A stretch of DNA of 64,000 nt, from contig CAYQVO010000013.1 of assembly GCA_964421085.1 (NCBI GenBank), positions 16,798-80,797 on the forward strand, in the 5' to 3' direction. The stretch comes from CAYQVO01 sp964421085. Its GTDB lineage: Bacteria; Bdellovibrionota_C; UBA2361; CAYQVO01. Position 1 is the first letter of the stretch; each line of letters starts with the position of its first letter. Position numbers and translations under genes: made by a program. Shown here piece after piece: positions 36,323-45,952 of this stretch. Below the pieces are notes generated by a model. The model did not search any database. It had not been told where the DNA came from and saw only the letters and a program-made list of their open reading frames with translations.

Positions 36323-38257
36323 TCACCCCTCCACCGCAAGTTGCCTTACCGCAAGCACCGCCATATCATCGAACTGCTCTGCACCCTGCGCGAACTCATG
36401 AACGTGCGTCATTATATTCTTCACGAGCACCTGCGGGGGAAGCCCGGAGCTTTCATGAGCTGCCTGCACGAGGCGGTCATCAGTGTAGAATTCTTCGGCA
36501 GAATTCTGCGCTTCAGTGATTCCGTCAGTATAAAGAAGAAGAGTATCGCCCGGATCGAGATTCGTGCGAAGGGCCGTATACGTCGAGCTCTCGAAGACTC
36601 CAAGCACGACACTCTTTCCAACATCGAGCCAGTGAACGGAGCCATCCCGTCTTATGATAAGAGGAGGGTTGTGCCCGCCGTTGGAATAGGTAAGTTCACC
36701 GGTCGTGAAGTCGAGCATTCCTGCAAAAACAGAGACGAACATATTTGCCTCGTTTTCCTGGCACAGTTCATGGTTCACGCGCTGCAGGACTTCGGATGGC
36801 GATATTCCCTGCTCGCATGTACCCTTTATAAGCGTCTTTGAAACCGCCATGAAAAGAGCAGCAGGGACTCCTTTCCCTGAAACGTCGCCGATCGTGAAGA
36901 ACAGCTTTTCTTTTCCGATGAGGAAGAAATCATAAAGATCGCCGCCGACTTCCCGCGCGGGTTCAAGCGCCGCATAGATGTCGAATCGGGCTTCATCAGG
37001 GAAAGGCGGGAAGCGCTTCGGGAGAAAGCTCATCTGGATAGCGCGCGCAATCTTGAGTTCGCTTTCTATTCGCTCCTTTGCGCGGGTAGTCGCCGCGAGA
37101 TCGGCGATATATTCTTTCAGGGCCGCGCGCATTTTTCGAAAAGACTCGTTTAAGGTGCCGACTTCATCGTGACTTTTTACCTGGGGAAGATCGACATCGA
37201 GATTTCCCCTGGCAAGCTCGAGGGCCTTTAAGGAGAGAACCTTAATAGGCCGGGTGAAACGGCCTGATATCAGCACTATCGCCCCGAGAAGAGCGAGTAA
37301 ACCTGTCATACTAAGCGCAAGCATTCCCACGGTCATATCGCGCAGGGTTCCGAAAAGTTCGTTTTCCGGAACTACTACTCCCACTGATGCTCCTGCTGAC
37401 GGGAGCGGCGAAAAATACATCCATGAATCGCCTCTGTCGAGAAAATCCTTTATCGGGACAAGACCTTCCTCCCCGTGAATCATCCGCCTTCCTATGGCAC
37501 GAAGCGCCGGGTCTCCTCTTTCTTCCGCGACGCTGAAAATGCTCTCGCGCATGATTGCCGGTTTGTTTCTATGCGTGACGAAAAGTCCCGTCCTTGAAAT
37601 GAGAAACGCGTATCCCGTTTCAAAAAGCTTTACAGAGGAAATTGCGTCCTGCAGGCGGGAGAGGGACATGTCTGCTGTCACTACGCCCTGAAATATCTTT
37701 TGGCCGTTTACGGTTCTGTAAAAGGGAGCGGAAAATGTGGCCATGACAATGCCGCCTCCTCCCTCGTCGAAGTAGGGTTCGCTCCAGGCGGCTTCATCAA
37801 GTTCCTTCGGAATTTGATACCAGTCGTAATTGAAGTAATGGTATGCGGGAGTTCCGAGGTGAGAGAGAGATATGGAATTACCCTGTCTGAATCCGTAGGG
37901 CGAATAATAGAGGTCGGCGGGATTGAATGCATACGGCTCGAAAGCCACAGCCATGCCGAAGATATCCGGATTTTTCTCTATCGCGCTTCTGATAAAACCC
38001 TTCACCTCTTCGTCGGTAAACGCTCTGTTTTCGAGCATAAGGGCGATTGTGAGCGGAACCTGCTCAATACTTCTGAGCTGGCTTTCAATCCTGTAAACCA
38101 TCTGCCGGCTCAGGGTCTGCGCGTCCTTCTCCATCTCCTGAAGGAGTACTTCCTTCGAGTGGTGGTAGTTGTAGCCGAGCACGGCGAGAAAGATCAGCCC
38201 GGTGCTTCCCAGTATTGCGATGACCAGCTTGAAGGCGAGACTTCGGTTTTCGAGCAT
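36323..38257 (-). CDS. Cache-HAMP-SpoIIE phosphatase (RsbU-like)
   Basis: A 644-residue membrane protein. One helix (residues ~10-28), a periplasmic double-Cache sensor (~30-290, with FGMAVAFEPYAF and WYQIPKELDEAAWSEPYFDEG), a second helix (~300-330), a HAMP domain (~335-390), a short coiled coil, and a C-terminal SpoIIE/PP2C-type phosphatase (~410-640). The phosphatase carries REVGGDLYDFF, GDVSGKGVPAALFMA, NGGHNPPLI and LLLYTDGITEAQN. It should dephosphorylate a STAS anti-sigma antagonist. Its start overlaps the substrate-binding protein stop (TGATG), implying coupled translation. Confidence 0.92.
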   Translation of the reverse strand: MLENRSLAFKLVIAILGSTGLIFLAVLGYNYHHSKEVLLQEMEKDAQTLSRQMVYRIESQLRSIEQVPLTIALMLENRAFTDEEVKGFIRSAIEKNPDIFGMAVAFEPYAFNPADLYYSPYGFRQGNSISLSHLGTPAYHYFNYDWYQIPKELDEAAWSEPYFDEGGGGIVMATFSAPFYRTVNGQKIFQGVVTADMSLSRLQDAISSVKLFETGYAFLISRTGLFVTHRNKPAIMRESIFSVAEERGDPALRAIGRRMIHGEEGLVPIKDFLDRGDSWMYFSPLPSAGASVGVVVPENELFGTLRDMTVGMLALSMTGLLALLGAIVLISGRFTRPIKVLSLKALELARGNLDVDLPQVKSHDEVGTLNESFRKMRAALKEYIADLAATTRAKERIESELKIARAIQMSFLPKRFPPFPDEARFDIYAALEPAREVGGDLYDFFLIGKEKLFFTIGDVSGKGVPAALFMAVSKTLIKGTCEQGISPSEVLQRVNHELCQENEANMFVSVFAGMLDFTTGELTYSNGGHNPPLIIRRDGSVHWLDVGKSVVLGVFESSTYTALRTNLDPGDTLLLYTDGITEAQNSAEEFYTDDRLVQAAHESSGLPPQVLVKNIMTHVHEFAQGAEQFDDMAVLAVRQLAVEG

Positions 38258-39288
38258 CAGGGCGCGCCTCCGCAGTTGAAGTAGAAACTTTCCCAGGAAG
38301 GAGCGCTTTCAATCAGTCCGTTCGAGAGAAGTTCCGATGTGACACCCCCATAAGTCTCCTTCTGGAAACTGGGAGAAGGGTGCTTCGGCGCTTTCATCAG
38401 ATCCTGCATCCGTTTCAGCATCCATTTCTGATGCACACGGTTCGTTCCGGCATTTCTCTTTTCGGCATGATTCATCACAACATCTATCGCCTCGGAAGGA
38501 TTCGCGAAAGCGTAGTCCCATCCTGCGAAAACAGCCCTCCTGAAATTACAGACCTGTTCCGGGTGAGTCTTCGCAAAATCTTCAAGACAGTAAATTCCGT
38601 CTTCGGGGAACGTGACACCGAATTCGTCAAAGAAAAAGATTTTCAGTTCATCCGGTTCGAGACCGGAGTTCAGGAGCATGTGATATTCGTTGTGCCACAT
38701 CGCTGACGCGACATCGACGCCTCCGCGCAGAAAAAGGCTCATGCTGGTTGTTTGAGGGATCGGTTTGACGCTTACGCCGAACTTCCGGAAGAGTGCCTGG
38801 GCCTGCACCTGGAACTCATCTCCCCAGAGGCCAACCTTCTTCCCGTCCATGTCCTTCGGCGAGTTGATTCCTGATGATGCCCGCGTGACAAGAATCTGCG
38901 AAGAACGCCGAACAACCTGGGCGATGTTTACGATTGGAAGTCCTCTTGAGCGCTCAACCACACCATTAGCAAGAAACATGACTCCGCAGTTTGCCTGTCC
39001 TGTCCTCAGCGCGCGCGCAGGCGGAAGCGCAGGGCCGCCTTCGAGAATATCGACGACAAGTCCGTGCGCGGCGAAAATTCCTTTCTCGAGGGCGACGTAA
39101 TATCCGGCAAACTGCGCCTGAGGGACCCAGAGGGGGATTAAGGATATCCTGTTTCCGTCGTCAGCGAGCGCCGGGGAAGGGGCGATCGATATAAGGAGGA
39201 TGAGAATAAAATGAAGGGCCACGCTTGTCGCGGCCGTGAACAATCCGCCATTAGAAACGTCACACATAATCTTTATCACGGAAACCAT
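38257..39288 (-). CDS. NMT1/THI5-like substrate-binding protein
   Basis: A 343-residue exported protein with a long signal peptide (residues ~15-42, ending SPALA; an alternative ATG lies at 39267). The domain begins LIPLWVPQAQFAGYYVALEKGIF, the typical opening of NMT1/THI5-like periplasmic binding proteins, and has GQANCGVMFLANGVVERS and KKVGLWGDEF. These usually feed an ABC importer of pyrimidine- or sulfonate-like ligands, but no permease or ATPase lies nearby. It is translationally coupled to the Cache phosphatase gene, so a sensing role is more likely than transport. Confidence 0.88.
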   Translation of the reverse strand: MVSVIKIMCDVSNGGLFTAATSVALHFILILLISIAPSPALADDGNRISLIPLWVPQAQFAGYYVALEKGIFAAHGLVVDILEGGPALPPARALRTGQANCGVMFLANGVVERSRGLPIVNIAQVVRRSSQILVTRASSGINSPKDMDGKKVGLWGDEFQVQAQALFRKFGVSVKPIPQTTSMSLFLRGGVDVASAMWHNEYHMLLNSGLEPDELKIFFFDEFGVTFPEDGIYCLEDFAKTHPEQVCNFRRAVFAGWDYAFANPSEAIDVVMNHAEKRNAGTNRVHQKWMLKRMQDLMKAPKHPSPSFQKETYGGVTSELLSNGLIESAPSWESFYFNCGGAP

Positions 39289-39325
39289 AAGGGAATTTTA
39301 TGGTTTCAGCTCAAGGGTGTGCAAT

Positions 39326-40147
39326 ATGACTTTCTTTGACTCCCCGAATAACATGTTTCATGCAATATTCGGATTCATGGAAGTCCAGACATACAAAACA
39401 GCCCTTCAAGTGTGCATTTCGCTCAAGGGGCGCCTGGATGGAAGCACAGCGCAGGAACTGGAAAGCGAGGCGAGGCGAGTTGTCGATTCGGAAACGAAAG
39501 AACTTCAGTTCAGCTGCGCCGATCTTGATTATGTAAGCAGCGCGGGAGTGGCTCTTTTCATAAAGATGGGCAAGGAAATCACGGCGCGCGGAGGGCAAAT
39601 TTCCTTTTCGGGGGTCCGCGGTGAGGTCAGGAAAGTATTCGAACTCTCAGGTCTTGCGACAGTTTTCCATGTGAAGGAGGGGAGACTCGATGAAAGCGGA
39701 CTCGATTCGAGGAAAGCATTTACGAAGGCCGAACGCGCGGAGCGTCTCTTTCTCCCGGCGAGGCTCGATTCTCTTCAGTTCTTTCAGGACTTCATAAGAA
39801 GCTACGCGAGAAGAAGCGATGTCGACCCTGCGATATACACGACTATCGACCTTATTGTTGAGGAGATAATCGTAAACATCGTGAAACATGCGTACAGGGA
39901 AGGGCCTGGAGACATCGATGTCGCCTGTGATCACGACGATGAGCATCTTTATCTCGAGTTTCAGGACTCCGGTCCGGCTTTTAACCCCCTCTCTCTCGAA
40001 GCTCCCGATCTCGACGCAAACATTGCGGAGAGAAAAATTGGGGGGCTGGGGATACATCTGGTGAGAAAGGTGTCTGCTGGTGTGCAGTATGAGCGGAGGA
40101 ACGAGAGGAATATTCTCAGAGTTTCGGTAGCCCGCTGTGCTCCATGA
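39326..40147 (+). CDS. STAS-HATPase fusion (anti-anti-sigma plus RsbW-like kinase)
   Basis: About 273 residues from the ATG at 39326, which follows AAGGG; an ATG at 39377 matches the STAS start but lacks a clear ribosome site. A STAS domain (KTALQVCISLKGRLDGSTA to VFELSGLATVF, with phosphoacceptor region DLDYVSSAGVALF) is followed by a GHKL ATPase domain with N box DLIVEEIIVNIVKHAY, FQDSGPAFNP and GGLGIHLVRK. Having antagonist and kinase on one chain is unusual. It diverges from the coupled sensor genes with 37 bases between starts, which suggests shared control. Confidence 0.88.
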   Translation: MTFFDSPNNMFHAIFGFMEVQTYKTALQVCISLKGRLDGSTAQELESEARRVVDSETKELQFSCADLDYVSSAGVALFIKMGKEITARGGQISFSGVRGEVRKVFELSGLATVFHVKEGRLDESGLDSRKAFTKAERAERLFLPARLDSLQFFQDFIRSYARRSDVDPAIYTTIDLIVEEIIVNIVKHAYREGPGDIDVACDHDDEHLYLEFQDSGPAFNPLSLEAPDLDANIAERKIGGLGIHLVRKVSAGVQYERRNERNILRVSVARCAP

Positions 40148-40179
40148 ATCCGCCGGCCGGCAAACCGGCGCCTGATTAA

Positions 40180-43100
40180 TTATTTCCGCAGCAGCGCGCC
40201 CCAGGGCGTTTTTGCCTTCTTTAATTCCGCGGGATTTCCCTGGAAAATAAGCCGGCCGCCGTTGTCGCCGGGTCCCGGTCCAAGCTCAATCACATGGTCG
40301 GCACACCTCATAATATCTTCCTCATGCTCGATTATGATAACTGTGTTGTCATGATCGACGAGGTTCCTGAGAGTCCTGATCAGGCGGGTTATGTCGCATT
40401 TATGAAGTCCGGTCGTAGGCTCGTCCAGAAGATAAAGAGTATGACCGCGCTGCGATCCGCTCAATTCCGCGACGAGTTTTATCCTCTGACTCTCGCCTCC
40501 CGAGAGTGTCGTTGAACTCTGCCCGAGCGTCAGGTACCCGAGGCCCAGTTCGCACGCTGTGTGAAGGACATGATGAATCCTGCGGTGGTGGGTGAATATC
40601 AGGCGGGCCTGATCGAAGGTCAGTGCAAGCACATTGCTGATGGAGAGATCCTTGAACTTCACAGAGAGCGCATCGTCGGTATATCTGGTCCCGTTGCATG
40701 TCTCGCACACGACCGACGCGTCCGGAAGAAAACTCATCTCGAGAGTCTGGATGCCCAGCCCTTTGCAGTCGGGACACTTTCCTTTCCCCGTATTATATGA
40801 AAAGAAACCTGCAGTCAGTCCCCTTGTCTTTGCTTCGAGCGTGGTCGCAAAAAGAGTGCGGATATGATCCCAGATTCCAAGATATGAAGCAGGGGTAGAC
40901 CTCGAATTGAGGCCGATGGGCTTCTGATCGATGAGAAGAACGCGGTCGATCGGGACATCGCTTTTCAGCTTTGTTCCGTTCATTGACCACTCTGTCTGTT
41001 TTCCGGCCTTCGACTTGAGAGCTTCCGCAATCACACCGTGCACAAGAGAGCTCTTTCCCGCGCCCGACACGCCGGCGACCGCCGTTAATGATCGGAGGGG
41101 GACTTCAAGGTCCAGAGATTTGAGATTATGAAGAGACGCATTTTTTATTGAAAGGACAGGAGTATCTTCCCGCACTGCCGGCGAATGCTTCGGCGGTTTT
41201 CTCAGAAGGGCCTGCGCGGTGAGGGAGTTTTCATCCGCCTTGAACTCGTCAATCGAACCGTCGAATACGATTTGTCCGCCTTCTGTCCCGCCGCCGGGCC
41301 CGACTTCTATCACGTGCTCTGCGCTCAAAATGCTCTGGGCATCGTGCTCGATAATGATTATCGAATTTCCCGCGTCCTTAAGTTGGTAAAGCTTCTTCAA
41401 AACGCGCGCATTATCATCCGGATGAAGTCCTGCGCTCGGTTCGTCGAATATATACAGGACGCCTGTGAGCGGCGAGCCCATGGCGGCCGCAAGTCGAAGT
41501 CTCTGAAGTTCGCCTCCTGAAAGAGTGAGGCATTCCCTGTTCAGGTCGACATAGTCAAGTCCCATCTCCGTCAGAGTTTCCAGTTTGCCGAAAAGTTCGT
41601 TCAGGATGCTCCCCGCAATTCCTGAAGTGCGCGATTCGAATTTCAGCGATGCAAGAAACTTCCGGGCTTCCGGCGGTGTAAGAAGGGAGAGTTCGTGAAT
41701 ATTTTTCCCCCCAAGCCGTATGTTTCTGCCTGTTGATGTGAGCCTGGTCCCATGGCAGCCGGAACACGTCTTACCCTTCCTGTCGACTCCGGCGCCGTGA
41801 CACTTTGGGCAGGCGCCTCTCCGCGAGTGGAATGAGAGATCTTCAGGATCCGGCTTGAAAAAGCCCCTGTTGCAGACGGGGCAGGTCCGTTCAGCGCTGA
41901 GAATCTCTTCGCCGTTTTTTGTATGAACAATGAGAGTGCCGCCTCCAAGCGCCAGAGCCTGCTTCACAGCATCAAGGAGAATTTCATCGTCGATTCTCCC
42001 GGAGCTGAAACGGGCGACTGTGTAGTCAATCGAGTGCGCTTTATTTCGCTCGAGATCGTAATGAAATTCCGAAGGCCTCACAAAGAGCCCGTCAACACGC
42101 ACCTCCGTGATCTCGGAGCTGACTGCGCGCTCGAAGACAGCGCGGTGGTTTCCTTTTTTCAGTTTCACAACAGGCGCAAGAATCCTGGTGCTGCCGTCTG
42201 CAAGACTGCCGACCCATTCGGAGAGCGCTTCGGGCGAAAGAGAGGAGATGCGCTGCGCGGGATGGGAAGGGCAGTACTGTTCTCCGGCCTTCGAGTAAAG
42301 GAGCCGGAGGAAATTATAGACCTCCGACATCGTCCCGACTGTCGAAAGCCGCCCGGGCTGGAAGGTATGCTGGTAGACGCAGATGGTAGGCTTGAGGTTG
42401 AGAATGGAATCGATGTCGGGTTTTTTCAGCTCTTTTATGTACTGGCGCGCGTACGGGGAGAGGCAGTCGAGATACCGCCTCTGTCCTTCGCTGTAGACTA
42501 TGTCTTTCGCAATGGAGGACTTCCCCGACCCTGAAACTCCCGTCAAGGCTGTGAACTTATCAAGCGGAATGCGGACATCTATATTCTTGAGATTGTGTTC
42601 CCGCGCGCCCCTTATAGTGAGGAATGTATCGGTTTCGCCCGGGGCTTCGGACGCACTAACCGGAGGGTCATGCTTGTCATGATCGAGCAGAAACTCCGCC
42701 GTGTACGATCCATCCGGGCTTTCGATGAACTCCTGCGGTGTACCCTCCTTTACGAGTTTTCCTCCTCCTTCTCCGCCTTCAGGGCCGAGATCGATAATCC
42801 AGTCGGCGCACGATATAAGACTTAAATTATGTTCAATGCAGAGTATCGAGTGGCCGCGCCGTTTCAGTTCCGCAAAAAGCTGCAGAAGCCTTTCGATGTC
42901 TCTTGTATGAAGACCCGTTGTCGGCTCGTCGAAAATCAGAAGCGATTTGCCGGAAGAACTTCTGTCGATGAATGGAATCAGTTTAAGCCTCTGCGCTTCG
43001 CCGCCTGAAAGTTCGCTGAGCGGATGCCCCAGCGTCAGGTGTCCAAGGCCGAGAAGGGAAAGGAGTTCAAGAGGTCCTGATATCTGCGTGTCGGAATGGA

Positions 43101-45525
43101 AAAACAGCGCGCCGGTATCGACGCTCATCTTCAGAATATCGTCGACATTCTTTCCTTTCAGTTCAACTTCAAGAACGCTCGGCTGGAAACGCTTTCCAAG
43201 ACACACCTCGCATGGAATGTAAACATCGCTCAGGAACTGCATATCCTCTTTTATGAAGCCCGCCCCGCTGCATGCAGGACAACGGCCTGCGCTCACGTTG
43301 AATGAAAAAGCGGATTTGGAAAGCGCCCTTGCGATTGCGTCGTCTGTGGCCGCAAGCTGGGTCCGTACTGCGTCCCATATGCCTGTATATGTCGCGATGT
43401 TGGCCCTCGGGCTTTTTGCAAGAGGAGACTGATCGACAAGAAGCGCCTGGTCGATCTTTTCAAAGCCGCTGACAGCCCGCGCTGCGTCAAGGGGAAGCCC
43501 CTTCTTATGCTCTTCATACGCGCGGAGAATCACTTCGGAAACAAGCGTGCTCTTTCCGCTTCCTGAAACTCCGGTGAGACACACGAACCGCTCGAGCGGG
43601 ATGGAAAGCGTGAGATTTCTTATGTTGCGGGAGCTTGCGCCCTTGATTTCGAGAAAAGATGAAGGCTTCGTGCGGGATCTCAATTCTTTCCTCAGTGAAT
43701 CAAGATCGGCAAATTTGAGCTTTGCGGCATCCCATTCATCCTTCGGGCCGGAATAGATCACTTCACCGCCCTTTTCTCCGGCGGCCGGACCAAGTTCAAT
43801 CACTCTGTCCGCGGAAAGTATGCAGTCAGGATCGTGTTCAACGACAAGGAGACTGTTCCCGCGGTCCTTGAGCTTCCGGATTGAGGAGATGAGTCTCCTT
43901 GTATCGCGGGGATGGAGGCCGACTGAAGGCTCGTCAAGAACGAAGTGCGTTGATGTAAGATCGCTTCCAAGCGCTGTGGCGAGATTCACACGCTGTGTTT
44001 CGCCGCCGGAGAGCGTCCGCGCAGGGCGGTTCAGGCTGAGGTATGGAAGGCCCAGATCGTCGAGATATTCGAGCTGGGAAATCGCAGTGAGGAACACGTC
44101 ATGAAGCTGTCGTGGGAGCGTCCCGTCATCCGCGGCAGCAAGCATCCCCCTGAGGGCCTTGAGCCATTCGAGAAGATCACGCACTGGCATGTCGAGAACG
44201 TCCGCTATGGATCTCCCCTCGATCTTATATGCAGTTGCGTCGGGCTTGAGCCTTGTGCCGCGGCAGACGGGACACGGAGTCTGGGCACGGAAGCGCGAAA
44301 GAAAAACCCTCACATGCATCTTGTATTTCTTCCGCTCGATCCATGAGAACCACGGGTTGATTCCCGTAAAGTCGCGTTTTTTATAGTTGAAAATAATGTC
44401 CTTCTGTGTTTCCGTAAGCGTTCTCCAGGGCGCGTCAACGGGGATCCCCTGAGCAGCGCAGAATTTAAGCAGCCTTCTGTACTCTCCTTCCGCCGCATCG
44501 CCGCTCCAGCAGTAGACCGCCTTGTCAGTTATCGAGAGGTTTTCATCGGGCACACAGAGCGCAGGATCAATGGTCAGGATATTTCCGAATCCTTTGCATT
44601 CAGGACACGCTCCGAGAGGATTGTTGAACGAGAAGAGAGAGGGGCGGGGAGAAGCAATCTTCAGCAGGCCGCCATCGCACTTGTACGTGTTGTGGAAATA
44701 AGTTGAACGAAACGGCGACGGCCTTATGTTCCGCTGCCCGGGGTTGTTCATTATCCTGAGCCATGTGCGGCGGGCGCCGTTTTCACTATTCCAGTCGATT
44801 ATGCAGCATGAACCCTTCCCCAGGGAAAACGCCTGGTCGATGGAATCTCGAAGGCGTTTTTCCTGAACCGAGTCCCGCCGCACGCGATCCAGAACCACCA
44901 GCACCGTGCGGTCGTCCGGAAGAGCTTTCGCATCGAATTCTTCGAGCTGCTTCAGCTCAGGGCCGCGCGGGCTGACATACCTGTTGAATCCCGCCTCCTG
45001 GAGCTGGCGGAGTTCTTCCTGCAGGAGTTCCTTTTTTACAGGCATCTGAACGCCCGCAGCGATGAGAAAAGTGGCATCGGGCTTCAGATTGAAGAGATCG
45101 ACGACATGCGCAGCAAGCGATTTCGGGTCCCATGCCTTAAGATTGATTCCGCACACCGGGCAAACAGGCTTTGCGATATTGCTCCATATTATCTTGAGGT
45201 ACTCGTTTATGCTGGTCATGGTCCCGACAGTGGATCTTGAGCCGGTAACCTTCGTCCTCTGCTGGATGGCAATCGCGGGCCGGACGTTTTCAATCGCGTC
45301 TACGTCCGGTTTTTTGACCTTGTCGAAAAACTGCCGGGTGTATGGAGAGAAGGTCTCGATGTAGCGGCGCTGCCCTTCAGCATATACTGTATCGAAAGCG
45401 AGCGAAGACTTGCCGGAACCTGAAAGACCGGTGACCACGGTGTATGTATTGTGCGGAATTTCGAGATTTATGTTCTTGAGGTTATTTTCTCTCGCATTCA
45501 GCACGCGAAGCGATTTTGGAGGCAT
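40180..45525 (-). CDS. uvrA: Double-length UvrA excinuclease subunit
   Basis: A 1781-residue protein equal to two UvrA units in tandem. Four Walker A motifs are visible: GLSGSGKSSLAFDTV, GVSGSGKSTLVSEVI, GVSGSGKSSIAKDIV and GVSGAGKSSLVHGVI. Four ABC signatures match them: LSGGETQRVNLA, LSGGEAQRLKLI, LSGGELQRLRLA and LSGGESQRIKLV. Zinc-binding CxxC pairs occur in both halves (for example CPVCGINLKAW, CPECKGFG and CPVCNRGFF). UvrA recognises bulky DNA lesions as a dimer and loads UvrB, so one chain may do the job of two. Similar fused UvrA proteins are known in Chlamydiae. It converges on the STAS gene. Confidence 0.95.
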   Translation of the reverse strand: MPPKSLRVLNARENNLKNINLEIPHNTYTVVTGLSGSGKSSLAFDTVYAEGQRRYIETFSPYTRQFFDKVKKPDVDAIENVRPAIAIQQRTKVTGSRSTVGTMTSINEYLKIIWSNIAKPVCPVCGINLKAWDPKSLAAHVVDLFNLKPDATFLIAAGVQMPVKKELLQEELRQLQEAGFNRYVSPRGPELKQLEEFDAKALPDDRTVLVVLDRVRRDSVQEKRLRDSIDQAFSLGKGSCCIIDWNSENGARRTWLRIMNNPGQRNIRPSPFRSTYFHNTYKCDGGLLKIASPRPSLFSFNNPLGACPECKGFGNILTIDPALCVPDENLSITDKAVYCWSGDAAEGEYRRLLKFCAAQGIPVDAPWRTLTETQKDIIFNYKKRDFTGINPWFSWIERKKYKMHVRVFLSRFRAQTPCPVCRGTRLKPDATAYKIEGRSIADVLDMPVRDLLEWLKALRGMLAAADDGTLPRQLHDVFLTAISQLEYLDDLGLPYLSLNRPARTLSGGETQRVNLATALGSDLTSTHFVLDEPSVGLHPRDTRRLISSIRKLKDRGNSLLVVEHDPDCILSADRVIELGPAAGEKGGEVIYSGPKDEWDAAKLKFADLDSLRKELRSRTKPSSFLEIKGASSRNIRNLTLSIPLERFVCLTGVSGSGKSTLVSEVILRAYEEHKKGLPLDAARAVSGFEKIDQALLVDQSPLAKSPRANIATYTGIWDAVRTQLAATDDAIARALSKSAFSFNVSAGRCPACSGAGFIKEDMQFLSDVYIPCEVCLGKRFQPSVLEVELKGKNVDDILKMSVDTGALFFHSDTQISGPLELLSLLGLGHLTLGHPLSELSGGEAQRLKLIPFIDRSSSGKSLLIFDEPTTGLHTRDIERLLQLFAELKRRGHSILCIEHNLSLISCADWIIDLGPEGGEGGGKLVKEGTPQEFIESPDGSYTAEFLLDHDKHDPPVSASEAPGETDTFLTIRGAREHNLKNIDVRIPLDKFTALTGVSGSGKSSIAKDIVYSEGQRRYLDCLSPYARQYIKELKKPDIDSILNLKPTICVYQHTFQPGRLSTVGTMSEVYNFLRLLYSKAGEQYCPSHPAQRISSLSPEALSEWVGSLADGSTRILAPVVKLKKGNHRAVFERAVSSEITEVRVDGLFVRPSEFHYDLERNKAHSIDYTVARFSSGRIDDEILLDAVKQALALGGGTLIVHTKNGEEILSAERTCPVCNRGFFKPDPEDLSFHSRRGACPKCHGAGVDRKGKTCSGCHGTRLTSTGRNIRLGGKNIHELSLLTPPEARKFLASLKFESRTSGIAGSILNELFGKLETLTEMGLDYVDLNRECLTLSGGELQRLRLAAAMGSPLTGVLYIFDEPSAGLHPDDNARVLKKLYQLKDAGNSIIIIEHDAQSILSAEHVIEVGPGGGTEGGQIVFDGSIDEFKADENSLTAQALLRKPPKHSPAVREDTPVLSIKNASLHNLKSLDLEVPLRSLTAVAGVSGAGKSSLVHGVIAEALKSKAGKQTEWSMNGTKLKSDVPIDRVLLIDQKPIGLNSRSTPASYLGIWDHIRTLFATTLEAKTRGLTAGFFSYNTGKGKCPDCKGLGIQTLEMSFLPDASVVCETCNGTRYTDDALSVKFKDLSISNVLALTFDQARLIFTHHRRIHHVLHTACELGLGYLTLGQSSTTLSGGESQRIKLVAELSGSQRGHTLYLLDEPTTGLHKCDITRLIRTLRNLVDHDNTVIIIEHEEDIMRCADHVIELGPGPGDNGGRLIFQGNPAELKKAKTPWGALLRK

Positions 45526-45554
45526 CTACACAGTTTATTCGACCTGAAAAAGGA

Positions 45555-45560
45555 TACAAT
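45555..45560 (+). promoter_or_regulatory. Possible -10 element upstream of the riboswitch
   Basis: TACAAT, one base from the TATAAT consensus, lies 160 bases before the riboswitch on the + strand. A matching -35 box is poor. Weak evidence. Confidence 0.25.
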
Positions 45561-45634
45561 ATCAGGAGCGATCCCGGCGGATTTGCCCGGATTTTCCCGC
45601 GCAGCAAAACTTCACTTTCTTCGATTACCGCAGG

Positions 45635-45653
45635 CGAAGGAGATCCTCCTTCG
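45635..45653. other. Perfect short hairpin between uvrA and the riboswitch
   Basis: CGAAGGAG-ATC-CTCCTTCG, an 8-base stem with a 3-base loop, is followed on the + strand by GCGCCGTTTTCCC. It could be an intrinsic terminator for plus-strand transcripts or a promoter-proximal structure; the T run is short. Confidence 0.3.
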
Positions 45654-45719
45654 GCGCCGTTTTCCCGCGTAAACCCTGTGGTTCTTTCCAAAACCCTCAA
45701 TCCCGGGTATATCTCACAC

Positions 45720-45906
45720 CATGCAAGTGTCAGGGAAGCCGGTGAGAGTCCGGCACAGACCCGCTGCTGTGAGGCGTGACGCATCAAGGCTTGTTGCAGG
45801 CCACTGTTTCTGAAAAAGAAACGGGAAGGTTGAGCCGTAAATAATGATGTTTTTCCTGAAGGCTTTCTTTCGGGGGACACGCTGAGTCAGAAGACCTGCT
45901 TGCATG
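45720..45906 (+). promoter_or_regulatory. Cobalamin (B12) riboswitch
   Basis: The aptamer is well conserved. The core reads GGGAAGCCGGTGAGAGTCCG from 45732, then CACAGACCCGCTGCTGTGA, the B12-box pattern; AGGCCACTG and GGGAAGG follow, and the 3' end has GAGTCAGAAGACCTGC. The closing stem is a perfect 8-base pair, CATGCAAG (45720-45727) with CTTGCATG (45899-45906). Such elements bind adenosyl- or other cobalamins and usually repress B12 synthesis or uptake genes when ligand is present. Here the next gene, 155 bases on, is an Arg-rich protein of unknown function. Confidence 0.92.
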
Positions 45907-45952
45907 GGATATGTAATCCCGCTCGAGGCGTTATTCGAGGTGCGATAACGCC
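45906..45952 (+). promoter_or_regulatory. Alternative hairpins after the riboswitch (expression platform)
   Basis: Immediately after the aptamer lie GGGAT-ATGTA-ATCCC (45906-45920), then GGCGTTAT (45927-45934) pairing perfectly with ATAACGCC (45945-45952). A competing pair, CTCGA (45922-45926) with TCGAG (45935-45939), cannot form together with the second. This looks like a switching platform, but there is no T run and the ribosome-binding site of the next gene is about 100 bases away, so the mechanism is unclear. Confidence 0.5.
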
